Below, piece after piece: positions 26,328 through 37,800 of a DNA stretch of 64,000 nt. The translations under genes were made by a program, and so were the position numbers. Source of the stretch: an uncultured Prevotellaceae bacterium. GTDB lineage: Bacteria; Bacteroidota; Bacteroidia; Bacteroidales; Bacteroidaceae. Location: NCBI GenBank assembly GCA_902769705.1, contig CACXPX010000005.1, positions 96,139 through 160,138 of the forward strand. Direction: 5' to 3'. The notes beneath the pieces were generated by a model, which had not been told where the DNA came from, did no database searches, and was given only the letters and a program-made list of their open reading frames with translations. The first letter of the stretch is position 1. Each line of letters opens with the position of its first letter.

Positions 26328-29300
26328 ATGTCTGTTAAAATGAAGAGCATTATTCGAACGACACTCTTATTGTGTCTGCTCTTGGTTGCACGAACTGCGG
26401 TAGCGCAAACTACAGCCAAAGGTACCGTCACAGACTCTACCGGAGAGCCCATTATCGGTGCGACCATAGTAGAGAAAGGTGACGCCAAGAATGCAGCCGT
26501 GACCGACTTGGATGGTAACTTCACCCTGAAGTTGAACAAGTCGAAGACGATTGTGATATCATACGTAGGTATGGTGACACAAGAAGTAACTGCTGCGGCA
26601 AACATGCAAGTCGTGTTGCAAGATGACAATGCCGCCCTCGATGAGGTCGTCGTTGTTGGCTACACCAGCAAGGCACGAAAAGACCTTACCGGTTCTGTGG
26701 GATCGGTCTCGGGTGCAAAACTCGCCGCAGTTCCTGTAACATCTGCCGCCGTTGCCCTGCAGGGTAAGATTTCCGGTGTGCAGGTGACCACCGTTGACGG
26801 TCAGCCTGGTGCCGATGTCAACATTCGTGTGCGTGGCGGCACATCTGTCACCCAGTCCAATGAACCTCTTTATATTGTTGATGGTTTCCAAGTGGACAAC
26901 ATCAATGATATTCCGCCAGGTGACATTGCATCTATTGACATTCTGAAGGACGCCTCTCTGACCGCCATTTATGGAGCAAAAGGTGGTAATGGTGTAGTTG
27001 TGGTGACTACGAAGTCTGCCAAAGAGGGCAACGTGCAAGTGTCCTTCGACGGCAACCTCAAAATCAGCCATCTGTCGAAGAAACTCGACCTGATGAATGC
27101 CCAAGACTTCGCCAACTACCAATACCAGTGGCACTCTTGTAATGGTACGCGTTCCTCGAATGGTAAGTTCTTCCGTTCAAACTTCGGTAACCCCTACGAT
27201 CTCGACATGTACTCCACCCTGCCCTCTCACGACTGGCAGGATGAGGTGATGGGCGAAACACCGATTAACTACTCCACCAATGTCACAATCGGTGGTGGTT
27301 CGGAGAAGGTTAAGTTCAACGCCTCACTTACCCAAAGTGAAGACAAGGGTATCATTCTTGGTTCTGGCGTGCGCCGCACCAACTTCAACTTCAAGACCAA
27401 TGTGCAGATTAACAAGAATCTCTCGCTTCAGTTCAACCCGAAATTCACCTACCGTCGCGACAATGGCGCCGGTGGTAACAATATCGGTACGGGTGGTATC
27501 ATCGACGTTCTGAAGTATCGCCCCACGAATGGTTTGCGTGAGTTCGGATATGTTGATCCCGCCTATGCCGACCCCGATGAGGAAGAACTCTTCACCTACA
27601 CCAACCCAAAGAACGACATTGCCATCAACCAGTTGATCAAGCACACCTATACTTATACTAATGGTATTGCACTCGACTGGAAGCCCATTAAAGGTCTGAC
27701 ACTCCGCTCTGAGGCCACCATCGGTCTGCAGTGGTATGACCAGAACCGTTTCTATGGCGCACTGACCGAACTTGGTCAAAGCCATAACAACCAACCGGTG
27801 GCGCAACTCACCAACTACAAGCGTTTCAGCTATGTGTGGACCAACACTGCTGCCTACAACTTCACGATGAAGGAAGATCACAATTGGTCGTTCCTGATAG
27901 GTCAGGAAATCCACCACTCGCAAGGCAACAGCAACTATGTGATGAACCGCTATTTCCCACGTGCATTCACAGCTCGTGAGGCGTGGAACAATATGGGCTT
28001 CGGTACACCATATCTCTCAACCTCTGGTTTGAACACCCCCGACCGCACAGCTTCGTTCTTCGGCCAGGCCAACTACAACTACAAGCACCGCTACCTGTTG
28101 TCTGGAACATTCCGTGCTGACGGTTCCACAAAGTTCGCACCCGGCAACCAGTGGGGTTACTTCCCCTCAATTTCTGGAGCATGGGTGGTTTCTGAGGAGC
28201 CTTTCATGAAAGACATTGAATGGATTAGCCAGTTGAAACTACGTGCCGCTCTGGGTCTTTCGGGTAACAACCGCATCAACAACGACATGTGGCGCGTGCT
28301 CTATTCCATCAATTCTACTGGTGGCCCCGGCTTCGGCGAGGTAACACCATTTGGTGAGCAATATTATGGTAACAACGGCGGATCACAGTTCTCCAACCAT
28401 GACATCAAATGGGAGACCACCATCACCCGCAACTTGGCTGCCGACATTTCGCTCTTCAACGGACGCATCACCATCACGCCAGAAGTATATTGGAACACCA
28501 CTCGCGACTTGCTCTACAAATCCGACCTGCCGTCAGTCATCGGATATACCAGCCAGATGCAGAACATCGGACAAGTGACCAATAAGGGTATCGAGTTTAG
28601 CATCACTGGAGACATCCTGCAAGGCAAGGACTACGTGCTTTCTGCCAATGTCAACTTTGGATGGAACAAGAAGAAGATTGACAAGCTGAATGGCACCGAT
28701 GATGTGGTTTGGGACCAAAACGACCGATGGAAGTCCAGTTATAACGATTACTGCTTGAAGGTTGGTGATGAAGTGGGCCTTATCTATGGTTTCGTCTACG
28801 ACGGCCTTTACTCGTTCGATGAGTTCTACTTCGACCCGCTGAACAACTACCAAGCCGTTCCTTGGGGTTCTTCCGCAGCCGACAATGGCACATCTAACAA
28901 CTGTGCCCCCCGCGAGGACGGATATGTAACTGTCATCAATGATGTTTCAGGAACCAGCAACTCGGGTATAGCTACCTTGCCTGGAAAGATCAAGTTCAAG
29001 GATCTCGACGGTGATGGCCGCATCACAGAGAACGACCGTACCGTCATTGGTAACACCAACCCGAAGATTCAAGGAGGTTTCGGTCTGAGTGGACAGTGGA
29101 AGAACTTCGACTTCACAGCCAACTTCACCTACATGCTCGATTTCGACATCAATAATGCAACCTCTTACACGCTCTCGTCTTCCGAGAAGAATGCCAAGAA
29201 GTTCTACAACGTGCTTGACAAGTTCAAGGATGGTTGGCAGTACAACGATATCGATGGTAGCCTGACCGGTACGAAGGGTGACATTCTCTACAAACTCTAT

Positions 29301-29648
29301 TATGTGGACGACTGCGTAAACATCTACAAACGTGGCAATGTTAACAGAACTCTATGGAATCCGACCGACGTGACCACGAAGCTTACTCAGTCATACTTCA
29401 TCGAAGACGGTTCGTTCCTGCGTTGTTCTGACATCACCATCGGTTATACACTTCCCAAGAAGTTGACCTCGAAGGCGGGTATCTCCAAGGCACGTTTCTA
29501 TGTATCTGCGTCTAACCTGTTCATTATTACAGGCTATTCGGGCTACGATCCCGAGGTGGACATTCAGACAGGTCTGACCTGCGGAATGGACTACAACCGT
29601 TATCCGCGCGCCCGCAGTTTCGTATTCGGTACAAACATCACATTCTAA
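26328..29648 (+). CDS. SusC/RagA-type TonB-dependent outer-membrane transporter
   Basis: The 1106-residue product takes up oligosaccharides across the outer membrane with its SusD partner, powered by TonB. The signal peptide ends near TAVAQT. A carboxypeptidase-regulatory-like domain (about 28-110, GTVTDSTGEPIIGATIVEKG) precedes the plug (about 115-230, with ALQGKISGVQV and PLYIVDGF). The rest is the beta-barrel, ending in the usual SusC C-terminal motif with ASNLFIITGYSGYDPEVD. A second ATG at 26340 is possible. Given its neighbours the likely cargo is pectic oligosaccharide. Confidence 0.95.
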   Translation: MSVKMKSIIRTTLLLCLLLVARTAVAQTTAKGTVTDSTGEPIIGATIVEKGDAKNAAVTDLDGNFTLKLNKSKTIVISYVGMVTQEVTAAANMQVVLQDDNAALDEVVVVGYTSKARKDLTGSVGSVSGAKLAAVPVTSAAVALQGKISGVQVTTVDGQPGADVNIRVRGGTSVTQSNEPLYIVDGFQVDNINDIPPGDIASIDILKDASLTAIYGAKGGNGVVVVTTKSAKEGNVQVSFDGNLKISHLSKKLDLMNAQDFANYQYQWHSCNGTRSSNGKFFRSNFGNPYDLDMYSTLPSHDWQDEVMGETPINYSTNVTIGGGSEKVKFNASLTQSEDKGIILGSGVRRTNFNFKTNVQINKNLSLQFNPKFTYRRDNGAGGNNIGTGGIIDVLKYRPTNGLREFGYVDPAYADPDEEELFTYTNPKNDIAINQLIKHTYTYTNGIALDWKPIKGLTLRSEATIGLQWYDQNRFYGALTELGQSHNNQPVAQLTNYKRFSYVWTNTAAYNFTMKEDHNWSFLIGQEIHHSQGNSNYVMNRYFPRAFTAREAWNNMGFGTPYLSTSGLNTPDRTASFFGQANYNYKHRYLLSGTFRADGSTKFAPGNQWGYFPSISGAWVVSEEPFMKDIEWISQLKLRAALGLSGNNRINNDMWRVLYSINSTGGPGFGEVTPFGEQYYGNNGGSQFSNHDIKWETTITRNLAADISLFNGRITITPEVYWNTTRDLLYKSDLPSVIGYTSQMQNIGQVTNKGIEFSITGDILQGKDYVLSANVNFGWNKKKIDKLNGTDDVVWDQNDRWKSSYNDYCLKVGDEVGLIYGFVYDGLYSFDEFYFDPLNNYQAVPWGSSAADNGTSNNCAPREDGYVTVINDVSGTSNSGIATLPGKIKFKDLDGDGRITENDRTVIGNTNPKIQGGFGLSGQWKNFDFTANFTYMLDFDINNATSYTLSSSEKNAKKFYNVLDKFKDGWQYNDIDGSLTGTKGDILYKLYYVDDCVNIYKRGNVNRTLWNPTDVTTKLTQSYFIEDGSFLRCSDITIGYTLPKKLTSKAGISKARFYVSASNLFIITGYSGYDPEVDIQTGLTCGMDYNRYPRARSFVFGTNITF

Positions 29649-29654
29649 AACAAC

Positions 29655-31766
29655 ATGACAGATATGAAATTCAAGCATATATTATTGACTGGCGTAGCAG
29701 CAATGGTGCTGACATCCTGTAATGACTATCTGGATGTAGAGGCTCCGTCAGCCTACACTGAGGAATTCGTCTTCAGCCAGAAGAGCGAGGTGTCACGTGC
29801 CCTCAACGGTGTTTATGCCCAGGCGTTGGTGAACGACCTTTATGGCGATGCCTACCTGAGCAAATTCAATCTGAATAGCGATGTGGATATGGTCATCAGT
29901 TCCAACAATGCCCACGCACACAACACATACGCCCGTTTCGACTGCGACGACCAAGGTGGTGACATCTATAAGTTTTGGACTGCTGCCTATAATCTGATTG
30001 AGTATTGCAACAAGTTCATCAAATCGGCTGAAAGTAGTGAGCTATACAACACGAATGACGCCGAGTACATGCAGTGGATTGGCGAAGCTCGTTGTCTTCG
30101 CGCTATGGCATACCACGACCTTGTGGTGATGTTCGGTGATGTTCCTTTCACACTCGAGCCGTCGACGATCCATGGTACAGACTTCATCATCCCCATCAAG
30201 GATCGTGAGGAGATTCAAAAGACACTGATTGAAGACCTTCAGCAGGCATCTCTCTATATGTCGTCGACAAGCAGCACTACCGTTGAACGTTGTTCAAAGG
30301 AGTTTGCACAGGCACTTATTGCCCGCATCGCACTGACGGCAGGTGGCTATTCGCTGCGTCCAGACAAGAACGACCCGAAGAGCTATGGCATCATGCAGCG
30401 TCCTTCTGACTATCAGAACTTCTATAAGATTGCTTTGCAGTATGCCGACTCTGTAATCTCTTCTGGCACCCACAAATTGATTGCCAGCTATCAGGATGTG
30501 TTTGTCAATGAGTGCAACTATCTGACTGCCAACAACGACGACCCCATCTTCGAGATTCCATTCGCTAAGGAGTCCACAGGTAACATCGGCTACATCCAAG
30601 GTCCAACCTACTCTGCATATGAAGGAAAAACTGTTGGCCCATGGGGAGCTGCAAGTGGTGGAACACGTCTGAGTGCCTTCTATCGTTTCTTGTTCCGCAA
30701 TGGCGACTTGCGCCGTGAGTTTGTGAATGGTTTGTGGTATTATTCCTATTTCACAAATGCTGACGGAAACTTGGCCGACTCTGTTTACATCCGCAACGAC
30801 TATACTGTACATAACAACAAGTGGTCGAAACTATGGACTCCAGAAGGTTCTGCCTTGGGAAACATCACAACTGGAAGCACGGGTATCAATTATCCATACA
30901 TGCGCTATGCTGATGTGTTGCTGATGTATGCCGAGGCAGCCAACGAACTCAACAATGGCCCTACAGACAAGGCAATAGAATGTCTGACCACTGTCCATAA
31001 CCGTGCTTTTGAAAATGGAGATTCTGCCTACTATGCTGAGTCTTGTGCTTCAAAGGAAGCTTTCCAGAAGGCTGTGATGGATGAGCGCAAATGGGAGTTT
31101 GCCGGTGAGAACTCACGCTGGCGCGACCTCGTTCGTACCAACACCTATGCAGAGGAACTTGTCTACAGTTTCCTGCGCTATTATTCTGTTGGTATGCAGA
31201 ACGCAAATGGACTGACAGGCTATGAAGATGCCATCAACGAGCATGACGGATACGTCGAAGAAGGTTACATTGACAACCTGCCCGAGCGTATCTATTACCA
31301 TCCTTACAAGATTGAGGAGGCCAACGCCTACGCTTTGCGCATGTACAGGGCACAACTCTATGGCTACTATGTAGACGATGCGGGGAATGTCATCCAAAAA
31401 TATCCCAATCAGTCACAGAAGAGCCTGCGCATCTATAATGCCTACAAGCGTGCTACAAGCCAGCCCATTACCAGCGCCATCACTCGAGGTAATTTCTCGG
31501 CTAAGGCTTGGAACTATGCCGATTTCTACCAATGGGGTGACAACAACACGGGGTCGGCCAAAGATCAGTGCAAATACTCTTTCTACGGCTTCATCCGTTG
31601 TGATGACGGCAACAATCTGTGGATTATCAACAATGGTATACAGACCCCATTCCCGTCGCATATACCTACAGCTGCTGAACTGCCGGTAGTACGCTACATC
31701 ATCCCCTATCCCAATCTGGCTATACAACGCTCAGCCGGTGCCTATAAGAATTATTATGGTTATTAA
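29655..31766 (+). CDS. SusD/RagB family surface glycan-binding lipoprotein
   Basis: A 703-residue lipoprotein: hydrophobic leader then lipobox LTSC (Cys near 24). It contains SusD-type TPR helices with LNGVYAQA, RCLRAMAYHDLVVMFGDVP and the late YPNLAIQ..AGAYKNYYGY end. It sits 6 nt after susC, as is standard, and would form the lid of the SusC pore. At about 700 residues it is longer than the typical 500-600, with extra sequence in the last third. The ATG at 29664 (MKFKHILL) is an equally good start. Confidence 0.94.
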   Translation: MTDMKFKHILLTGVAAMVLTSCNDYLDVEAPSAYTEEFVFSQKSEVSRALNGVYAQALVNDLYGDAYLSKFNLNSDVDMVISSNNAHAHNTYARFDCDDQGGDIYKFWTAAYNLIEYCNKFIKSAESSELYNTNDAEYMQWIGEARCLRAMAYHDLVVMFGDVPFTLEPSTIHGTDFIIPIKDREEIQKTLIEDLQQASLYMSSTSSTTVERCSKEFAQALIARIALTAGGYSLRPDKNDPKSYGIMQRPSDYQNFYKIALQYADSVISSGTHKLIASYQDVFVNECNYLTANNDDPIFEIPFAKESTGNIGYIQGPTYSAYEGKTVGPWGAASGGTRLSAFYRFLFRNGDLRREFVNGLWYYSYFTNADGNLADSVYIRNDYTVHNNKWSKLWTPEGSALGNITTGSTGINYPYMRYADVLLMYAEAANELNNGPTDKAIECLTTVHNRAFENGDSAYYAESCASKEAFQKAVMDERKWEFAGENSRWRDLVRTNTYAEELVYSFLRYYSVGMQNANGLTGYEDAINEHDGYVEEGYIDNLPERIYYHPYKIEEANAYALRMYRAQLYGYYVDDAGNVIQKYPNQSQKSLRIYNAYKRATSQPITSAITRGNFSAKAWNYADFYQWGDNNTGSAKDQCKYSFYGFIRCDDGNNLWIINNGIQTPFPSHIPTAAELPVVRYIIPYPNLAIQRSAGAYKNYYGY

Positions 31767-31787
31767 TAATATTGAATTCACAAAGAT

Positions 31788-34145
31788 ATGAAAAAGATTC
31801 TAAATATCATATTGCTTCTCCTTGTTGCAGGTTCTTCGGCTTTGATGGTTTCTTGCAAGGACGATGAAGAAGCAGCTCCTGGCACCGACAGGGAGTTCAT
31901 GACCATGTTCATTTGTGACAACACACGTGGCAAGGGTGCTGACTACCCCTACAACAGTGGACTCGATGCAAGATATCCGCACGGAAACACCATACACCTT
32001 TATTGGTATGGTGTGAAGGAATGCGCTGGCTACCAGATACAGATGGCCTTGCAGCCGAAAGTCAGCGGTGGAGAAAGTGCCTGGGAAAGCATCCAAGGCA
32101 CCAGCGACTTGCTTCTCGACACCATCGTTGGCCCCAACGTGCTCGACATGTTGCTCAAAGACTTGCAGTATTCCACCAACTACCGTTTCTGTATCCGTGC
32201 TCTGTCGCCATTAGACAATAACACCACAGACTTCTCACATGCCTCCAACTGGTATGGACGTGGTACGCTGAGACAATGGCAGGAATACCTGAACATCACG
32301 ACCAACGACCGTTATCCGACTCCGTATGCCGTGTATGTGAATCAGGCTGAAACAACAGAGAACGACATGCATGTCTATTTCAACACGAACATCAGCCAGC
32401 TTGGACTCAATCTCAACGATGAGGCCGACCAAGACAAGCTGAAGAGTTTCTATGAGAACTTCAACATTGATGCTGATGGAAATTTGGGGTACCAGTACCT
32501 TCGTGTGCAGCCTTCTCCCAACAACCCCAACTCTACCGTAGGCGAGAAATGGAAGTACTACAAAATCACCGACGAGGATCGTCAGCGTGGATTTGTTGTT
32601 GTCGATGGTCTAACAGCCAACTCTGTCTATGTCATCGATGTCATCGACCCGACAGTTCCTGTGGCTATCGATGCAAAATACAACACATGTACAGCCCGCT
32701 CCGACGGTCAACCTGGCGAGCCTATCCTATTGAATCATGCTGACCTTTTAGCACAAGCCGCCTCAATAGAGATTCCCAACCGTGCTGAGAGCCGTGCCGA
32801 GGTGTATGCCAATGCCGCCAACTACAATGCAGCCCCCATCTCGCCGACACTGTACGATTTCATCTCGAACACCAACTACGCTGAAGGCCAGACCTTCCTG
32901 CTCGAAGGAGGTAAGACCTATTATCTGGACGGAAACGACATCACCTGTAAAGGCTTCGTGCTGCGTACACGACCTGAAGATGTGGCACAAGGCAAACGTG
33001 CTCGTGTCATTGCCGGTATCGGAAAGAGTTCTACAGTCTTCACCCAAGGAACCAATGGTGAGCAGTGGAACGGTTGTCCCTACTCGATGTTTACTTTCGG
33101 TCGCTCACCAGAGGCTGGTGAAGGTGGTGAGATCTATATGAAGAAGTTGGCGTTCTACGACATCGACTTCGATAACCCCATGTGCTACAACTATGGCGAC
33201 CAGGCTGCCGGCCTTGGCATTGCAACTGGTAACTACTTCTTCAACATGTTTAGCGATGGTATGGCCGTCACCCTTGACTCTCTGGTCATTGAGAACTGCA
33301 CCTTCAAGCGCATCGTACGCGGATTCATCCGTGAGCAAGGACCAAACTACAAGCTTTGGAACCATGTGCTTATCAAGAACAACCAGTTCTTCGACTGTGG
33401 CTACTACTCGCAAGGAGCTGGAGGCTACTGTTGGGTTGACGGTTCAGGAGCCAATGAAGCCTCCAACCTCTACCGCGACTTCAAGGCCATCGAGAACACC
33501 TTCTACGATTGCCCCTTCCCAGCCTTCATCAAAGAGGAGAAAGAAGTATCATGGACTGACAGCCAACCTTGGAAGATCACATTCTCGAACAACACGCTCA
33601 TCAACTTCAACACGCGTGCCAGCGGTGCCATCTTCAAGATGCGCAACCTGCCCAATGGGTCGGTCTACACTGTGGAGAACAACTTATTCGTGCTCTGCAA
33701 AAAGCCAGGTGACCAACGTGTACTTCAGATGTGGGGTGCTGACATCCGCAACACACTTACTCTTCCCGACGGTTCTGCAGGTAAGGTCAAGTTGTATTTC
33801 AACAACAACTGGTCAACCAACAACGATCTGACCAACGGTTCTATTTTCAGTGGTAACGGATGGTCTACCACCAGCAACAGTTTCTATAAGTTGGTGAAAG
33901 ATGGTAATGCCACTCTTAACGGTACACTCGATATTCAGGTTGCCGACATTTCAGCCACAGAGCTGATGGTAAGTCCTTGCCCGCCACACGTAGCTGCTAC
34001 GGCCAACGACCAAAACATGCACCGTGCTGATGCACTTGACGGCACTGCCAATACCGAGTACAATGTGAACCTCTACTTCCAGAACACCAACAACGACATC
34101 TATAACAACAATGTAGGTGCCGCCCGTTGGCGCAACAAACAATGA
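31788..34145 (+). CDS. PUL surface lipoprotein, DUF4957/DUF5123-type
   Basis: A 785-residue lipoprotein (leader then LMVSC at about residue 23). Residues about 30-300 contain fibronectin-III-like beta modules. The second half looks like a right-handed beta-helix, with repeated short turns such as LVIENCTFKRIVRGFI and NHVLIKNNQFFDCGYY, which I associate with DUF4957 and DUF5123 proteins of pectin-linked PULs. It directly follows susD and probably acts as an extra surface glycan-binding protein. A lyase activity of the beta-helix cannot be excluded, because catalytic residues are not obvious to me. Confidence 0.8.
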   Translation: MKKILNIILLLLVAGSSALMVSCKDDEEAAPGTDREFMTMFICDNTRGKGADYPYNSGLDARYPHGNTIHLYWYGVKECAGYQIQMALQPKVSGGESAWESIQGTSDLLLDTIVGPNVLDMLLKDLQYSTNYRFCIRALSPLDNNTTDFSHASNWYGRGTLRQWQEYLNITTNDRYPTPYAVYVNQAETTENDMHVYFNTNISQLGLNLNDEADQDKLKSFYENFNIDADGNLGYQYLRVQPSPNNPNSTVGEKWKYYKITDEDRQRGFVVVDGLTANSVYVIDVIDPTVPVAIDAKYNTCTARSDGQPGEPILLNHADLLAQAASIEIPNRAESRAEVYANAANYNAAPISPTLYDFISNTNYAEGQTFLLEGGKTYYLDGNDITCKGFVLRTRPEDVAQGKRARVIAGIGKSSTVFTQGTNGEQWNGCPYSMFTFGRSPEAGEGGEIYMKKLAFYDIDFDNPMCYNYGDQAAGLGIATGNYFFNMFSDGMAVTLDSLVIENCTFKRIVRGFIREQGPNYKLWNHVLIKNNQFFDCGYYSQGAGGYCWVDGSGANEASNLYRDFKAIENTFYDCPFPAFIKEEKEVSWTDSQPWKITFSNNTLINFNTRASGAIFKMRNLPNGSVYTVENNLFVLCKKPGDQRVLQMWGADIRNTLTLPDGSAGKVKLYFNNNWSTNNDLTNGSIFSGNGWSTTSNSFYKLVKDGNATLNGTLDIQVADISATELMVSPCPPHVAATANDQNMHRADALDGTANTEYNVNLYFQNTNNDIYNNNVGAARWRNKQ

Positions 34146-34175
34146 TTGAGTATTGAACTTTGAAAAATGAACATT

Positions 34176-34712
34176 ATGAAAAAGATAAACAATAAGCTGG
34201 CAGCTTTATCATTTATCATTTGCCTCTTTTCATTGAGCGTAGCATTGACCTCATGCGACGATGCCAATGAATTCGAAGACACGAACACCGACAACCAGTC
34301 GTGGGTGGACAATTACAATGACTCCCTGAAAATCTCCCATCCCGAAAGCATAGCAGGAACAAGATGGGTGCGTGGCACAGGCATCAAAGTCAATGCTTAC
34401 GGTGAAGAAGTACAGGGGTTTGTTGAAAGTCTCGATTTCGTGTCGGCTGACTCTGTGGCCGTAAAGATGAGCCAAGGCACTACTGCAGGCACTTGGGTAG
34501 ACGAATCCAACACCAGCAATCTGCCCTACTACGAGTACACCTACTCTAACACCACAGGAAGGGTTGAAATCCTTAAACGTGTTGTTGACGACAAAGGAAA
34601 AGTGTCTAAGAGTGCTATCTTTACAGGTGTAGCCGTTTCTGGAAAACGCGAAGTGCTCACAGTGGTTCATTATGGAGACACTCCGGTCCAGAGTTATCTT
34701 GTAAAACAGTAA
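34176..34712 (+). CDS. Small PUL lipoprotein of unknown function
   Basis: A 178-residue protein with a lipoprotein signal (LTSC, mature Cys near 27). The ATG at 34176 (MKKINNKLAALSF) is preferred to an upstream ATG at 34167. The mature part is hydrophilic and beta-rich with no motif I know. It is the last gene of the susC operon, 30 nt after the DUF4957-type gene, and a terminator follows. A role in surface binding or complex assembly is only a guess from position. Confidence 0.75.
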   Translation: MKKINNKLAALSFIICLFSLSVALTSCDDANEFEDTNTDNQSWVDNYNDSLKISHPESIAGTRWVRGTGIKVNAYGEEVQGFVESLDFVSADSVAVKMSQGTTAGTWVDESNTSNLPYYEYTYSNTTGRVEILKRVVDDKGKVSKSAIFTGVAVSGKREVLTVVHYGDTPVQSYLVKQ

Positions 34713-34719
34713 ATAATCA

Positions 34720-34752
34720 GGAGGTGGCACTCCATGTGTCACCTCCCAATTT
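34720..34752 (+). terminator. Terminator of the susC operon
   Basis: An 11-bp stem (GGAGGTG-GCAC / GTGT-CACCTCC, one G-U pair) with a 5-nt loop at 34720-34746. The U tract behind it is weak and interrupted. Confidence 0.7.
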
Positions 34753-34813
34753 ACTATTTATTTAAAAAAAGCAAAATATTTAGCAAATTAATACATGAAT
34801 AGAGATTTTTATG

Positions 34814-34821
34814 TATTTTTG
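34814..34821 (+). promoter_or_regulatory. -7 box upstream of the 1341-residue protein
   Basis: TATTTTTG fits TAnnTTTG, 57 nt before the start codon. Confidence 0.6.
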
Positions 34822-34878
34822 CAAAATAACAAAAGACGAACAATCTTTTTATTTATCTATTAACTAAATTATTTATTT

Positions 34879-37800
34879 ATGAAAAAACTGTTTACGTTTG
34901 CTTTAGCCCTTATGGGCTTTGCTACTGCTAATGCAGCGTCAGTAGACGATGTGGCTGTGCTGAAACACAGCTATGTGCTTGTCTGCGACGACTGGAACAA
35001 CAGTGGCACGGAAAAGATTGCCTCAGGCACTCTTTACGGCGACGGATTTTTCTTCACTCCAACAGGTAATGATTGCTCAGTGAAGAAAGGTTCAGTAAAC
35101 CTCTCAGTTGTCAACGAAGCCGACGACAACCACGTGACGGCTGCCATCGCTGACAAGTATGGTGAGGAGTACAACAAGGATCACTTCAACTCACTGCGCC
35201 TGAAGAACAATCAGGACATGATCGTGATGAAGGTGACCGCCAAGTCAAAAATCATCTTCTTCTTCCAGGGTAATAACCAGGTCGGTGAAAAGGCCCGTAT
35301 TCCCAAGCTGTGGAAAGGTGGTGAAGGCGGTGTCCAGAAAAAGGACGACTGTACAGATGCCAACGCTCTGAACCCCAAACCCACAGCCGACCATCCTACA
35401 ACAGATGCCGGTTTCCGTTTTGAGTATGTTGCAGAGGACGACATGACCCTGTGGGTAGGTTCTTGGAATGGTGACATGTTCCTGAGCTACATCATCGTTG
35501 AGGCCAATGAGGCTCCTGGTACTCCTAGCGTTAAGGTTGGTGAGCAGACCTATGAGAACGGTCTCTGGTTCCGCGAGGTCACCTGTAAGGCTGTTCCTGC
35601 TACTGAAGAAGGTTCAGACGAGAAGATTCCCACTGTTGTGACTTATACAACAAACGGAATGGCTCCCACTGCATCGAGCGAAGTCTACACAGGCCCCATC
35701 AAGGTTTATGAAGACCAGACTGTTAAGTTCCAAGCTTTCTTGGATTTTGGCAGCGGTAAACCTGAAGACGAGAACATCATTGATGGCGCTGACAACGAGG
35801 CTATCGTTAGCTTCCAGTTCGACGCTCCCACCATCTCTGCAGAGGGTGGCAAGGTGACCATCACCTCTCCTTATGAAGGTGCAAAGAACTTTGTTACACT
35901 GGATGGCGATAAGGAAAATGCTGAAGAGAAGAGTGAGTTCACGCTTAGTGAGTCGGCTTCTGTAACAGCATTCTCGAAGATTGTGAATGGCACATACACT
36001 ACGTTCGAGTCAAAATCTACCACTAAGGACGTCTATGTACTTGACCCCATCAAGGAAAAGAAGATTGTGACCGTAACCGACGGTGAAGTTGTTGTTGACG
36101 AGGAAGCTACAGCACAGGATCCCAACGGTGAAACCATCTACATGGTTAAGAATGGTGTTATCAGTGCCGACAAGAAGGACTTCTTCGTGAAGGACCTCGC
36201 TTATGGCGTTATTAAAGATGCTGCTTATCAGATTAACAGCAAAGAGATGTACATCAAGATGAGCACAACCAACATCACCTTCCAGGTTGCCGAGGGCGAC
36301 TCTGTGAGAGTGAAGGTTATCTGCTCGAAGAATTCTTGTAAGAATCTTGATGCTGAAGACGCTGCTGAAGACAAGCAGGATAATGGCTGTACCCCCGACC
36401 GTCAGTGCTACGTGAACGTTAGCGGTACCAACTACTGTCTGACCGATGCTGATGGCAACCACACCAACGACCTGAAGCTCTATCCCGAAGCAAATGAATT
36501 CGAGTTTGGTCTGCCCGCTGGTACTTGGACATTCCAGAAGTACTCTGGCACCGGCAACATCCTCATCTCCAGCATTGAAATAGCTCCTGCAGCTGAAAGT
36601 GCTGCTGATGCTCCTGAGCTCCAAGCTCCCGAAGGATGGACCAAGGCCGTTTCTAATGGCAACTTGGCTGGCGAAGAAGTGAAGAACTATGTTTCGAAAG
36701 AAGCTCCTGCTGCTAGTGGAAGCCCTGCTACTATCGTAGCTGGTGCCGGTAAGGATGGCAGCCGCGGTATCGTGGTGAAGTCTGCTGACGATCCTACACA
36801 GGCTTGGGACACCCAGTTCTGGATTAAGGTTGATGAGGCTCTGCCCGCAGGAACCAAACTGCACGTGCAGTTCGACTACAAGGCCAACAAGGCCGCTAAG
36901 GCTTCTACACAGGCTCATGGCGAACCTGGTGCTTACCAGCATTGGGCTGCTATCGGCGACGTGAACTTCACTACCGATTGGCAAACCTTCTCAACTGACA
37001 TTGAAGTTTCTAGTGATATGGCTACTGGCAGCGGTGGCAATGGTCTGCTTAGTATTGCCTTCAACCTCGCAGAGGAGAAGACCGCTACTGAGTACTACTT
37101 CGACAACTTCGGTGTATGGTATCAGAAACCCAAACCCGTTGCTGAATGGAAAGACCTCATGGTCAATGGCGATATGGAAGGTGACGACGCACAGTGCTTC
37201 TATGTTACGGAGCAAGGTGTTGGTGGTCCGTTCGTAGCTAAGATTACCGAAGGTATCGGTAAGGACGGTGGCAATGCCATCAAGGTGCAGTCAGCTGACG
37301 AGCCTGCTAACGACTGGGCAACACAATTCTTCATCCGCTTACCTTATCAGCTGCCTGCCGGTACCAAGTTCAGACTCAGCTTCGACCACAAGGCAAGCGT
37401 TGAGGGCGGTTCTGACACACAGTGCCACGCTGAGCCCGGACAGTATATCCACTATGCTTGCGCCGGTTCACCTACTTCCACCACTGAGTGGCAGACCTAC
37501 ACCTACGAAGGAACCATTCCTTCACAGTGTGATGGTAGCGCTGGCGACGGATTCGACAAGATTTTCCAGACCATCGCCTTCAACTTGGCTAAGAACAAAG
37601 TGGCTACTGAGTTCATCTTCGACAACGTGAAGTTTGAAGTTGAAAAGAGCATAGCCGATGGTCTCCAGTACAAGCCCGCTATTAATCCTACTCCTTATCC
37701 GAAAGATGCTCCTGAGCTGCAAGCTCCCGAAGGCTGGACCAAGGGTATTTCTAACGGTAACCTCGCTGGTAAAGAAGTGAAGAACTATTGGGCTAAGGAA